Shown here in pieces: positions 1 to 8,797 of a stretch of 27,882 nucleotides of DNA (positions are counted from its first letter, which is position 1; every line of letters begins with the position of its first letter). Location: positions 1-27,882 of the forward strand of contig NZ_JBHLWA010000011.1 of the NCBI RefSeq assembly GCF_042433085.1, written 5' to 3'. The position numbers and the translations under genes were made by a program. The notes under the pieces were generated by a model. The model ran no database searches. It was given only the letters and a program-made list of their open reading frames with translations, and had not been told where the DNA came from. The stretch is from Gallibacterium melopsittaci (lineage in GTDB: Bacteria; Pseudomonadota; Gammaproteobacteria; Enterobacterales; Pasteurellaceae).

Positions 1-3000
1 ATCGCCAACATTGATATTAGCACTTTGTAATTTCGCACCATTTTCAACATTTGCTGTACCATTGTTGATATTGATATCCGCTGTTACAGTTGTTGTTCCT
101 GCGGTAACATTCACTGTACCGTTATTATCTACAGTTAAATTGTTAGCCGAGGTTGTGCCACTTGAATTTAATTGACCGCCATCTACAGTTAAGTCATTGG
201 TTGAGCTAACAGTACCAGTGTTAATCAAATTACCATCAGATTTTATCGTAATCACATTGGCATTGACTGTACCTGCATTCTCTAGTTTTGCGGTATTTGT
301 ATTATCTGTACCATCGCCAACATTTAATCCAGTCGTTACATTAAATGTTTTACCTGTATTAACTTTCAACGTACCATCGTTAATATTGGCGTTAGCAATC
401 GTATTATCAGCAGTAAAGTCTAATTCACCTTTACCATCTTTGTTAAATGTACCTATACCAGTAAAGTCTGCACCTTCTTGTTGTTGAACGGTTGCACCTG
501 CGGCGACATTAGCGTTCCAAGTGCCATCAAAGGTAATAGTGTCGGTTGCAGCGGCTTTTTTGAAGTTTTGGAATAACACATCGCCATTCACTAAATTAGT
601 GGTTAATTCACCTAATACAGTAACCGTTGCTTGATCTACACCCGTTTCATCAGTGGTTTTAATATTACCAACTGTTGCGATTCCGCCATTAGCCACGGTT
701 AAGGTACCGTTATTCACTTCCACATCACCAGAATCGTTGCCAGTTTTCGCCGTAGTTAATGTGCCATTAACGGCTAATTTCGCCACATTTGGATCGGTTG
801 CAAAAGTCGATTTATTATCAATTAAGACATCGCTGGTTCCCTCGATTTTGCCATCAACAATTAATTCACCGCCCGATACGGTAGTTTTGCCACTGTGGGT
901 TAAATCGCCAGTTGTGGTGGTGGTGTGCGTGTTTGATTTTTCAAAGTTACCTGCACCATTGATATTACGGCTAAAAGTTTCGTTAGCATCAAAATTAAGT
1001 TTTAATGTCCCTTTTTTAGTGTCGCTTGTACCAGTTGAAATCGCACTTGTGCCACGTCCCATTGCAGCAAAGCTATCAAATTGTAGCGTGCCACCAGTAA
1101 TGGAGGTGTTGCCTGAGAAACTATTATCCTTATTATTGACTGTAGTGGTGCCTGCACCGTCGTGGATCAAGTTCCCTTCGCCAGTGAGTAGGTTATCTAA
1201 AGTATAGTCATTGCTACGGTTAACTTTTAGGTTAGCACCACTACTAATCGTAACATTGCCAGTTCCAAGGTCGCCTGTTGCACCATCGTTGCCCACTTGT
1301 AAGGTACCAGAGATGATATTGATTGCACCCGTATAGTTTGCATTATCATTGGTCAATACGGTCATTCCTGAACCTGCTTGCTCCAATGTACCTGAACCTG
1401 AAATTTCATTATTTACGATATATTGATTGCTGCGCTTAATAATTAAATTAGTGCTTTCCGCCAATGAAACACGCCCTGTACCAAGAATCCCCGTTTCTCT
1501 GTTATCCCCAACCTGTAATGTCCCTTGTTGTACATTAGTTTCCCCTACATAGGTATTATCGGCTAATAAGGTTAACTGACCTGTCCCTGTTTTGTTTAAT
1601 GTAGCAGAAGCGTCTGTCCCTTTTAACGACGCAGTATTAGCAAAGGTTAATGTTTTACCACTTTCTACCTGCACAGTTGAGGTTGCAGCTAAATTTAAAT
1701 TATCATTTGCATCCCAATCTTGAAAGATAGTATATGAGTCCTGTGCAACTAAAGTACCGCCGTTAAAGTTAAAGCTTGCACTTTGTCCATTAGCAGTCCC
1801 TCGTTTTAAACGGTTGTAAGGTGAAGCTGTTCCCGCTAAGGTTAGTGTACCGCCCTGATTTAATGAAATAGAAGATCCACCATCAAGGCAAGTTTGATCA
1901 TTTGAGGTTACTGTAGTGCTAATATTTAACGAAGATGTACCAGCCAAACTTACACCTTTATTTAAAGTTATGTCTCCACCAGACGCTGTCAATGAAGAGT
2001 TACCATTCATGGTTACGCTCTCATCAAAGGTTAAAGTACCAGCAGATGAGGTCAATGCAGCATTGTCATTTAAGGTTGTTGTGCCAGAAATCGTGTTTTT
2101 GTCACCTGAAAAATTTACCTTAGAGTTAGCACTCGCAGTGATCGCTTTAAATGTTGTAGTACCGCCCTCAACGGTTAAATTTGCAGTATGATTTAAGGTT
2201 GCTGCATTACCAAACGTTGCAGTCTCTACACCATTTTTCACAGTTAATGAAGACGTATTATTCAGATTGGTTCGATTAAATGACACCATACCAGAATTAA
2301 AGATTAATGCTGCATTATCGGTCGCAGTTGTTGTACCTTCAAATGTTACAGTTGAATTGGTAGAGGAAAAATTAACATTTTTATTAAAATTCGCATTACT
2401 ATTAAAGGTTATCGTACTATTGTCAACAGTAGCATTAACATGCATATCATCCTTATCATGCCCTTTAAAAGTTGCTACACCATTAAAGGTTACATTACTG
2501 TTATTGCTAACAGCCATATCAGAAGCATCTAAAATCTCACTCACTTTTTGGAAGGTAACCGTACTATTATCAACCATAAATTTGGTTTTAATTGCTAATT
2601 TAGTATCGCCTCCGAACGTAGCCGTACTATCTTGAACAGAAAAATTTGTTTTTTCTGTCATTATAAAAGAATCCGTTGTAATGAAATTCCCCCCCCCATT
2701 ACTTCAATAGCCGAGATAGTCGGTTCATTTGAGTTAGCCGAGTCTGGGGTACTCCTTGGCGAACCTTTTAATAAACTAGCACCTCCAAATTGTAAGGTGG
2801 CATCATCTACTCGAAGAAGATAAGGGTGAGGATTGTTCCCTTTACCTGTAAAATGTCTTTCTATTGAATTAGTAATTGCAATATTGGCTTTATCTTGAAT
2901 AATTAATGTCCCAGCACTATTATTTGCTCCCAACTGTATTATTCTTTTACCAAAATCTGGTACTACTGCTTGTATATCTGCTAGGGTCGCACCTTCTTGA

Positions 3001-3293
3001 GCGGTTAAGCTTCCATCTCCACCATATGTCGTACCGATATATAAATATCCACCACCTACACCAACCGCACCTGATTGCTCTACTTTAGCCGCAACTACAA
3101 CCCCACTAATTGCACTTAAACAAAACAACGCTAACAGCTTAATCTTAAAATATTTCCCTAATGTTATTAGCTGAATAGTTTGCCCATTGGTAACGACAGA
3201 CGATCCTTTTTTCCCGTGGCTTTTACCTAATTCTGATACACACTGCCATGCCCCTTTTGCCACATTCCAGACGATGCGATAAATCTTATTCAT
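1..3293 (-). CDS. Phase-variable autotransporter adhesin, 5' part, frame broken at a G9 tract (OFF)
   Basis: Start of a large surface autotransporter (type V secretion), continuing past the left edge. The first 210 codons (3293 to 2661) begin with an extended signal peptide: a charged start MNKIYRIVWN, residues to about 30, then a hydrophobic core near 51-68 with likely cleavage close to VVAA. AAGGA lies 8 nt before the ATG. Reading then meets nine G (2697-2689) and ends at TAA (2663-2661). In the frame that ten G would give, translation continues from NFITTDSF and I read no stop down to base 1, about 890 codons. That part is Asn/Thr/Ser/Gly-rich beta-helix sequence with DNST(V/I)TF-like rungs, then PATR-type repeats such as LTLLADNTYVGET and NVQQGTLQVG. 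The C-terminal barrel is not in the window. Role in adhesion is inferred from family. A sequencing error in the tract is possible. Confidence 0.88.
2689..2697 (-). repeat. Homopolymer G9 tract (C9 on plus strand), translational phase switch
   Basis: Nine consecutive C on the plus strand lie inside the autotransporter reading frame, about codon 200. With nine G the upstream frame reads VMGGGISLQRILL and stops. With eight it stops after about 20 further codons. With ten (or seven) it joins the long open downstream frame. Slipped-strand mispairing at such tracts is a known ON/OFF mechanism for surface proteins. Confidence 0.85.
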
Positions 3294-3341
3294 TCAAATA
3301 TTCCTTTACATAATAATAAAATTAATAACTTACCTTAATTT

Positions 3342-3370
3342 CTTATAGTTTTTTTTTACAAATTTCTAAA
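3342..3370 (-). promoter_or_regulatory. Candidate autotransporter promoter with A9 tract in its spacer
   Basis: On the minus strand TTTAGA (3370-3365) and TATAAG (3347-3342) are separated by 17 bases, and the spacer contains nine consecutive A (3357-3349). Predicted transcription start is near 3335, leaving a leader of about 40 nt. The -10 match is good and the -35 match is only 4 of 6. Changes in the A tract would alter promoter spacing. Confidence 0.45.
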
Positions 3371-3667
3371 TTCTAGCAAATCCCCTCCTCCAAAGCCAGT
3401 CTGATTTGAAATAAATTACCTATTTCTTCCATTAGTTATCATTAACACCAAATTAAAAAACAAAGCAGAAGCAAATAGGAAACAAATTAGAAACAATTTC
3501 ATAACAATATTAAAGAGCTCTAGCGAAGTAGCAAATAATGAATAGATTGTTATAAATGAATAAAAAAGATATTTTTGAAAGGTATTTTTACTTAAATAAT
3601 ATTTAGTAATATATATTGTTACCCTTATGAATGGATGGATCATCAACGAAAGATGATTATCAATAAT
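3371..3667. other. AT-rich intergenic stretch without a convincing gene
   Basis: This stretch lies between the autotransporter promoter and the terminator of the Opa-like gene. It holds only a 75-codon hydrophobic minus-strand frame without a ribosome-binding site. I see no RNA gene or mobile-element end here. Confidence 0.5.
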
Positions 3668-3699
3668 TAAAAGTGCAAACCGTTAAATTTGCACTTTTA
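3668..3699 (-). terminator. Hairpin terminator after the Opa-like gene
   Basis: Inverted repeat AAAAGTGCAAA (3669-3679) and TTTGCACTTTT (3688-3698) around an 8-nt loop, extended by one more pair. On the minus strand it lies about 20 nt past the Opa-like stop codon and is followed by AATTATT. The T/A-rich flanks would allow action in both directions. Confidence 0.7.
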
Positions 3700-3718
3700 T
3701 ATAGATTAGTAAGAATAA

Positions 3719-4291
3719 TTAGAATGAATATTTAAGACCTACTTTTAAACCATATTGGTTTAATTTTACGCCATCCCAATTTCCTAAACGGTTATATTCC
3801 ACCGCTGTATCAAGATCTAAATTTGGCGCTAAACCATAATTTGCTCCAACCATTGCACCATAGCCAAGTTTGGTAGAAGAATCTGTATCACTGTGTTTTG
3901 CACCATTCTCAACATAATTATCGGTTACTTTCACACTATTTGCAGATAGACGTCCACCGATATAAGGTTTTACTGCACTATTAATATCAATATCATAAAT
4001 TGCAGAAATACCCACGCCCTGTGCTTTAGCTTTTGCATGACCTTTTACCGAACCATCAGTATAACTACCACTTGCCTTACCATAGTTAGTGTAATCCACT
4101 GCTATTCGCCAATCTCCCATCTTATAACCAACAGCAACACTTGGTTCTAAATTACTATCGCTAACATTACCATGAGCAAGTCCTGTTGATTTAAGTTTTG
4201 AATAACCTAAATCACCTTGTACATAAACTTCTGCATTTACTACTGAAGCTACTGCTAACGCACCTAATGCAATAACAATTAGTTTTTTCAT
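3719..4291 (-). CDS. Opa-like outer-membrane beta-barrel protein
   Basis: A 190-residue outer-membrane protein of the opacity/Opa-like porin type. Residues 1-20 form a classic signal peptide (MKKLIVIALGALAVASVVNA, cleavage after ANA). The mature part has alternating beta-strand sequence with Gly/Tyr-rich strands (GDLGYSKL, VAVGYKMGDWRIAVDYTNYG, KLGYGAMVGANYG) and hydrophilic loops rich in Ser/Asp/Lys. It ends in LKYSF, the terminal aromatic expected for BAM-dependent insertion. Length and strand count fit an eight-stranded barrel. AGGAGAGGAAG precedes the ATG. It lies 50 nt downstream of sprT on the same strand, so co-transcription is possible, but the functions are unrelated. Whether it binds host ligands cannot be told from sequence. 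Confidence 0.8.
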   Translation of the reverse strand: MKKLIVIALGALAVASVVNAEVYVQGDLGYSKLKSTGLAHGNVSDSNLEPSVAVGYKMGDWRIAVDYTNYGKASGSYTDGSVKGHAKAKAQGVGISAIYDIDINSAVKPYIGGRLSANSVKVTDNYVENGAKHSDTDSSTKLGYGAMVGANYGLAPNLDLDTAVEYNRLGNWDGVKLNQYGLKVGLKYSF

Positions 4292-4341
4292 ACACTTCCT
4301 CTCCTATAAGTGATTAAAAAATCCGCAAAAATATAGCACGA

Positions 4342-4866
4342 TTATTCTAAATTGATTGTACTATCCTGACTTTCTACAAAAAATAACTTTGTCTTACACT
4401 TCTTGCAAAAATACTCTATTCCCTCTCCCACAATTTTAGTATGTCGGCGTACGGTTAAATGATAAATTTGACAAGCACAACGATAAGGAAACGTTTGTCC
4501 TTGCACACGCTGTACTGCAAACTGATGTTTGGTTTCCGCAGGAACGCCAAATACCTGAGTCATCACCATTTGCCATTCTCGCCCGTGTGGTTTCACTCGC
4601 CCAAATAGTTGATAGACCAATAGGTGTGCTAATTCATGAGGCACCACTTGATCGATAAATGCCTGCTGATTTTCTAATAACATTATCGGGTTTAAACGGA
4701 TCTGCCATAGCTGCAAATAGGCTATGCCTGCTTTGACCCCACGTAATTTATAGCTAATTTCTGGGCGTGGAAATTGGCAGTGAAAATGCTGTTCCGCTAA
4801 TTGCAAGCATTGCGATAATTTACGGTTAACTTGTAGATGTAAATGGCGTAGCTGTGGTTCAGTCAT
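4342..4866 (-). CDS. sprT: SprT family zinc metalloprotein
   Basis: A 174-residue SprT-type protein, related to the metalloprotease domain of SPRTN. The HExxH zinc motif is VPHELAH with H77, E78 and H81, followed by the family motif KPHGREW with a third ligand candidate H94. The C-terminal part carries a zinc ribbon: C130 and C132 (CAC) with C154 and C157 (CKKC). The length fits bacterial SprT. The substrate in bacteria is not well established. It is the first gene of a short minus-strand pair ahead of the Opa-like gene and is divergent from clpB. The ATG at 4866 fits the family's N-terminus. No strong ribosome-binding site is visible. Confidence 0.88.
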   Translation of the reverse strand: MTEPQLRHLHLQVNRKLSQCLQLAEQHFHCQFPRPEISYKLRGVKAGIAYLQLWQIRLNPIMLLENQQAFIDQVVPHELAHLLVYQLFGRVKPHGREWQMVMTQVFGVPAETKHQFAVQRVQGQTFPYRCACQIYHLTVRRHTKIVGEGIEYFCKKCKTKLFFVESQDSTINLE

Positions 4867-4982
4867 AAGGTACTAAAAGAATAAATGATAGATAAGATCA
4901 TAACTGATCTCTATTTTTTTGCAATCTGCTTAACCACACTACTTTTCATATTCAATTTTTTGCATATAAATTTTTCATTTCA

Positions 4983-5012
4983 CCCTTGAAAGTGATCAAG
5001 CGATACCCATTT
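4983..5012 (+). promoter_or_regulatory. Sigma-32 heat-shock promoter of clpB
   Basis: CCCTTGAAA (4983-4991) followed after 13 bases by ACCCATTT (5005-5012) matches the sigma-32 consensus CTTGAAA-N13/14-CCCCATNT almost fully. It sits about 40-70 bp before the clpB start, as expected for a heat-shock chaperone. Confidence 0.85.
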
Positions 5013-5052
5013 TATGCCTCGCGAATGACGAATGATCGTCGAGGAGGATTTT

Positions 5053-7626
5053 ATGAATATCGAAAAATTTACGACTAAATTTCAACAAGCATTAGCTGAA
5101 GCACAATCATTAGCAATTGGTAATGATCATCAATATATTGAACCACTTCATCTAATGAGTGCGCTATTACAACAAGAAGGCGGCTCAATCGCCCCACTAT
5201 TAACAGCATCAAATGTTAATGTCGCACAATTACGCCAAACGATTCAGCAAGAAATTGAACGTTTACCAAAAGTATCAGGTAATGGTGGTGATGTACAAGT
5301 TTCACCTGCATTAGTCAGAATGTTAAATCTCTGCGATAAATTTTCCCAACAACGTAATGACAAATTTATTTCGTCTGAATTGTTTGTGCTTGCAGCATTA
5401 GAAAGTTCTGACAAACTGAGTGATCTTTTAAAGAAAAGTGGACTTACTAAACAAAATTTAACAGCGAGTATTGATAAAATGCGTGGTGGTGAAAACGTAA
5501 ATGATGCGGGTGCGGAAGAAACTCGCCAAGCATTACAAAAATATACGATTGATTTAACAGCAAGAGCAGAAAGCGGCAAATTAGACCCTGTGATTGGACG
5601 TGATGATGAAATCCGCCGTACCATTCAAGTATTACAACGCCGTACGAAAAATAACCCTGTATTAATCGGGGAGCCTGGGGTCGGTAAAACCGCGATTGTC
5701 GAAGGGTTAGCACAACGAATTGTTAATGGTGAAGTGCCTGAAGGCTTACGCCATAAACGTGTTCTTTCTTTAGATATGGGTGCATTAATTGCTGGTGCAA
5801 AATATCGTGGTGAATTTGAGGAACGCTTAAAAGCCGTATTAAATGAAATTGCGAAAGAAGAGGGACGTATCATTCTCTTTATTGATGAAATTCATACGAT
5901 GGTGGGTGCAGGAAAAACCGATGGTGCAATGGATGCAGGTAATCTATTAAAGCCATCACTTGCTCGAGGCGAATTACATTGTGTTGGTGCCACAACGTTA
6001 GATGAATATCGTCAATATATTGAGAAAGATGCCGCCTTAGAACGCCGTTTCCAAAAAGTATTTGTTGATGAACCAAGCGTAGAAGATACAATTGCCATTT
6101 TGCGTGGTTTAAAAGAACGTTATGAAATTCATCACCATGTACAAATTACCGACCCAGCGATTGTCGCAGCGGCAACCTTATCACATCGTTATATCTCTGA
6201 TCGTCAGCTACCAGATAAAGCGATTGACTTAATTGATGAAGCCGCATCAAGTATCCGTATGGAAATTGATTCAAAGCCACAACCGTTGGATAAATTGGAA
6301 CGCCGTATTATTCAATTAAAACTTGAACAACAAGCATTACAAAAAGAGGAAGATGAAGCGAGCCATAAACGCTTAGAAATGTTGGAAAAAGAGCTAAATG
6401 AAAAAGAGAAAGAGTATTCTGAATTAGAAGAAGTTTGGAAAAGCGAAAAAGCTGCGCTTTCTGGTGCTCAACATATCAAAGCTGAATTAGATAATGCCAA
6501 AACTCAAATGGAACAAGCATATCGTGCAGGCGATATTGCCAAAATGTCAGAGTTAAAATACAGCACAATTCCGAACTTGGAAAAACAACTTGAACAAGCA
6601 GAATCTTCTGAAGGAAAAGAGATGACCTTATTGCGTTATCGTGTTACCGATGAAGAGATTGCTGAAGTCCTTTCTCGAGCTACAGGTATCCCTGTTGCTC
6701 GTATGATGGAAGGGGAAAAAGAAAAACTACTCCGTATGGAAGAAGAATTACATAAACGTGTGATTGGACAGAATGAAGCGGTTGAAGCAGTGGCTAATGC
6801 AATTCGCCGTAGCCGTGCTGGACTAGCCGATCCTAATCGTCCAATTGGTTCATTCTTATTCTTAGGTCCAACTGGGGTAGGTAAAACTGAACTTTGTAAG
6901 ACCTTGGCAAACTTTATGTTTGATAGCGAAGAGGCTATGGTACGTATTGATATGTCTGAATTTATGGAAAAACATTCCGTTTCTCGTTTAGTTGGTGCAC
7001 CTCCAGGCTATGTTGGTTATGAAGAAGGAGGTTATTTAACCGAAGCGGTTCGTCGTCGTCCATACTCTGTCATCTTATTAGACGAAGTGGAAAAAGCACA
7101 TCGTGATGTTTTCAATATCTTATTGCAAGTCTTAGATGATGGACGTTTAACAGATGGTCAAGGTCGTACTGTTGACTTCCGCAATACCGTGGTGATTATG
7201 ACTTCAAACCTTGGTTCAGATTTAATCCAATCACATACTGAGGATCTCAGTTATGGAGAAATGAAAGAGTTAGTAATGTCAGTGGTTGGACAACATTTCC
7301 GCCCTGAATTTATTAACCGTATTGATGAAACGGTGGTCTTCCACCCTCTCGGTAAAGAAAATATTCGTGCGATTGCATCTATCCAATTAGGTCGTTTAAT
7401 CAGCCGTATGCAAGAACATGGTTACCACTTACACTTCAGTGATCAAGCATTAGATTACTTAGGTAATGTTGGTTATGATCCTGTGTATGGTGCAAGACCA
7501 TTAAAACGTGCAATTCAAAACTTGGTAGAAAATCCATTAGCACAACAAATCTTGTCTGGTGCGTTATTACCAGAAAAAACGATTGAGATTAGTTTTGTTG
7601 ATGGCAAGATGGTTGCAAAACAATAA
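5053..7626 (+). CDS. clpB: ClpB protein disaggregase (Hsp100 AAA+ ATPase)
   Basis: Cytosolic hexameric disaggregase that works with DnaK/DnaJ/GrpE to pull proteins out of aggregates. From the ATG at 5053 the product is 857 residues, the same as E. coli ClpB. GAGGAGG lies just before this ATG, while the in-frame ATG at 5032 would place that ribosome-binding site inside the gene, so 5053 is preferred. Domain order: N-domain about 1-145; first AAA+ module with Walker A GEPGVGKT at 206-213, Walker B LFIDEIH and pore loop AKYRGEFEERL; coiled-coil middle domain about 410-520; second AAA+ module with GPTGVGKT near 605, pore motif GYVGYEEGG and sensor GARPLKRAIQ. Codon 149, an alternative GTG start in E. 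coli, is GTA here, so the short ClpB isoform may not be made from that site. Confidence 0.98.
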   Translation: MNIEKFTTKFQQALAEAQSLAIGNDHQYIEPLHLMSALLQQEGGSIAPLLTASNVNVAQLRQTIQQEIERLPKVSGNGGDVQVSPALVRMLNLCDKFSQQRNDKFISSELFVLAALESSDKLSDLLKKSGLTKQNLTASIDKMRGGENVNDAGAEETRQALQKYTIDLTARAESGKLDPVIGRDDEIRRTIQVLQRRTKNNPVLIGEPGVGKTAIVEGLAQRIVNGEVPEGLRHKRVLSLDMGALIAGAKYRGEFEERLKAVLNEIAKEEGRIILFIDEIHTMVGAGKTDGAMDAGNLLKPSLARGELHCVGATTLDEYRQYIEKDAALERRFQKVFVDEPSVEDTIAILRGLKERYEIHHHVQITDPAIVAAATLSHRYISDRQLPDKAIDLIDEAASSIRMEIDSKPQPLDKLERRIIQLKLEQQALQKEEDEASHKRLEMLEKELNEKEKEYSELEEVWKSEKAALSGAQHIKAELDNAKTQMEQAYRAGDIAKMSELKYSTIPNLEKQLEQAESSEGKEMTLLRYRVTDEEIAEVLSRATGIPVARMMEGEKEKLLRMEEELHKRVIGQNEAVEAVANAIRRSRAGLADPNRPIGSFLFLGPTGVGKTELCKTLANFMFDSEEAMVRIDMSEFMEKHSVSRLVGAPPGYVGYEEGGYLTEAVRRRPYSVILLDEVEKAHRDVFNILLQVLDDGRLTDGQGRTVDFRNTVVIMTSNLGSDLIQSHTEDLSYGEMKELVMSVVGQHFRPEFINRIDETVVFHPLGKENIRAIASIQLGRLISRMQEHGYHLHFSDQALDYLGNVGYDPVYGARPLKRAIQNLVENPLAQQILSGALLPEKTIEISFVDGKMVAKQ

Positions 7627-7645
7627 CTGTTCATCCTTAAAACAG

Positions 7646-7676
7646 ACAACCGCAAGAAATTGCGGTTGTTTTCATT
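7646..7676 (+). terminator. Rho-independent terminator of clpB
   Basis: Perfect 10-bp stem ACAACCGCAA / TTGCGGTTGT with GAAA loop, followed by TTTCATTT, 19 nt after the clpB stop codon. Confidence 0.88.
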
Positions 7677-7737
7677 TCTATATTATTTATTTTTATTGAT
7701 ACACTGATACCTCTTACTTTTTATCAAGAGGTTCTGT

Positions 7738-8454
7738 ATGAAATCTATTTTTAATATTAATTTCTCTGACCTTTATCATCAACACATCCTTTCTTGTCAT
7801 CACTATAATATTCCTGCGAGTAAATGGGATAATAAAGCCAGTAAAATGGCGGAACATCTCGTAGAAAAAATCAGCATTTATACAGAAACACTACTGAATA
7901 TAATCAATGGTCAAGCAGACGAAACCATTCTCGATATTGGCTGCGGTCCTGGAACATTAGCAATTCCTTTGGCAAAACAGTGTCAACACGTTTACGCTTT
8001 AGATTACAGTAAAGGAATGCTTGAAGTATTGATGAGCTACCAACAGCATTTCAAACTCCCAAATATCACACCAATTCACGCTGCTTGGGAAGATAATTGG
8101 AATAACATTCCAACAGTGGATATTGTCGTTGCATCTCGTTCTACCTTAGTCAACGATTTAGATGATGCGATTGACAAAATTACGCAAAAGGCTCGCAAAC
8201 GAGTTTACCTTACTGCCATTACCCAACCACATTTTTTAGATCACGCCATATTCAAAGCAATAGGACGTACGGATAATGGCTTTCCGACCTATATCTATTG
8301 GTTAAATCGCTTATATCAACGAGGAATTCAAGCTGAATTACAATTTATTGATACACAACTATCTACCTTTCAAGGAGAAAACTACGAAGATTTATTAAAA
8401 TCGGTCGAATTTACGCTAGGACAATTAACAAGCAATGAAAGACAAGCCTTATAA
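7738..8454 (+). CDS. Class I SAM-dependent methyltransferase, truncated by an in-frame stop
   Basis: A 238-residue protein with a Rossmann-type methyltransferase fold. Motif I is ILDIGCGPG (64-72) and the following strand ends in ALDYS (87-91), which would bind the SAM ribose. The substrate is unknown. AAGAGG lies 6 nt before the ATG. The gene stands alone between clpB and the sorbitol operon. The frame ends at TAA (8452-8454) but stays open in the same frame for 27 more codons ending EKWALISWAV before TAG at 8538. This looks like a genuine C-terminus cut off by a recent nonsense change, so the full protein would be about 266 residues. The SAM-binding core is intact and the short form may or may not be active. 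Confidence 0.75.
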   Translation: MKSIFNINFSDLYHQHILSCHHYNIPASKWDNKASKMAEHLVEKISIYTETLLNIINGQADETILDIGCGPGTLAIPLAKQCQHVYALDYSKGMLEVLMSYQQHFKLPNITPIHAAWEDNWNNIPTVDIVVASRSTLVNDLDDAIDKITQKARKRVYLTAITQPHFLDHAIFKAIGRTDNGFPTYIYWLNRLYQRGIQAELQFIDTQLSTFQGENYEDLLKSVEFTLGQLTSNERQAL

Positions 8455-8538
8455 ATCTTTTACAATGAAAGAAAAAATCAAAACCAACCGATTAAACATG
8501 GGCAAGAAAAATGGGCATTGATTTCTTGGGCGGTATAG
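8455..8538 (+). pseudogene. Severed C-terminal tail of the methyltransferase
   Basis: Same frame as the upstream gene, directly after its TAA: codons read IFYNERKNQNQPIK, then HGQEKWALISWAV and TAG. The amphipathic, protein-like composition and the Trp-containing beta-strand end do not look like random intergenic sequence, which in this AT-rich genome would be rich in stops. Confidence 0.6.
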
Positions 8539-8638
8539 AAAATATACTCCGTTATCGTCTTATATCTATATTATTTTTTTACTTAATACTCATGTAGTTG
8601 ATTTTAAATATAAAATTTAAAATTCCCTTATTACACCA

Positions 8639-8680
8639 AATCATTCAAAATGAAATATTTTTCTTTCATTTTGAATGATT
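8639..8680 (+). promoter_or_regulatory. 17-bp perfect palindrome upstream of the srl promoter (candidate SrlR operator)
   Basis: AATCATTCAAAATGAAA (8639-8655) and its exact complement TTTCATTTTGAATGATT (8664-8680) flank an 8-nt spacer. Each arm contains the 11-mer TTTCATTTTGA, which occurs a third time at 8778-8788. T-rich TTTC boxes of this kind are typical of DeoR-family sites. It could also act as a hairpin terminator for the methyltransferase, but no T-run follows. Confidence 0.55.
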
Positions 8681-8690
8681 TTATTTAAAA

Positions 8691-8733
8691 TGAGATCTAA
8701 ATCACAGATTAAACTTTCAAAATAAAATATTAT
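8691..8733 (+). promoter_or_regulatory. CRP-activated srl promoter
   Basis: TGAGATCTAAATCACA (8691-8706) matches the CRP consensus TGTGA-N6-TCACA with one mismatch. A -10 element TATTAT lies at 8728-8733. With a start near 8740 the CRP site is centred at about -41.5, the class II activator position. No good -35 is present, as expected for CRP dependence. This predicts catabolite repression of the sorbitol operon. Confidence 0.68.
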
Positions 8734-8777
8734 CCAAACCAATGATTAATCTTTTAGTCAGAAACAAAACTAAAAAC

Positions 8778-8788
8778 TTTCATTTTGA
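8778..8788 (+). promoter_or_regulatory. Third TTTCATTTTGA box overlapping the srlA ribosome-binding site
   Basis: An exact copy of the 11-mer found in both arms of the upstream palindrome. It lies about 40-50 nt downstream of the predicted start and overlaps GAGAGG, the srlA ribosome-binding site. A repressor bound here and at 8639-8680 could loop over the promoter. Confidence 0.5.
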
Positions 8789-8797
8789 GAGGTAAAT

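Noticed and set aside
197..2823. Several plus-strand frames of 60-184 codons
   Set aside because: They lie antisense to the autotransporter, whose repetitive codons give long open mirror frames. Their Val/Pro/Leu-rich products are artefacts.
3416..3643. Minus-strand frame of about 75 hydrophobic codons
   Set aside because: No ribosome-binding site, very AT-rich with Phe/Ile/Leu composition expected from random AT sequence, and no recognised family. Not called as a gene.
5497..5499. Internal start for a short ClpB isoform
   Set aside because: The codon at position 149 is GTA, not GTG, and no nearby ribosome-binding site was seen.
5244..6091. Minus-strand frames inside clpB
   Set aside because: Out-of-frame shadows of a highly conserved gene with no start signals.
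8639..8680. Inverted repeat as a transposon end or methyltransferase terminator
   Set aside because: No transposase, no target duplication and no T-run. Its 11-mer recurs at the srlA ribosome-binding site, which favours an operator.
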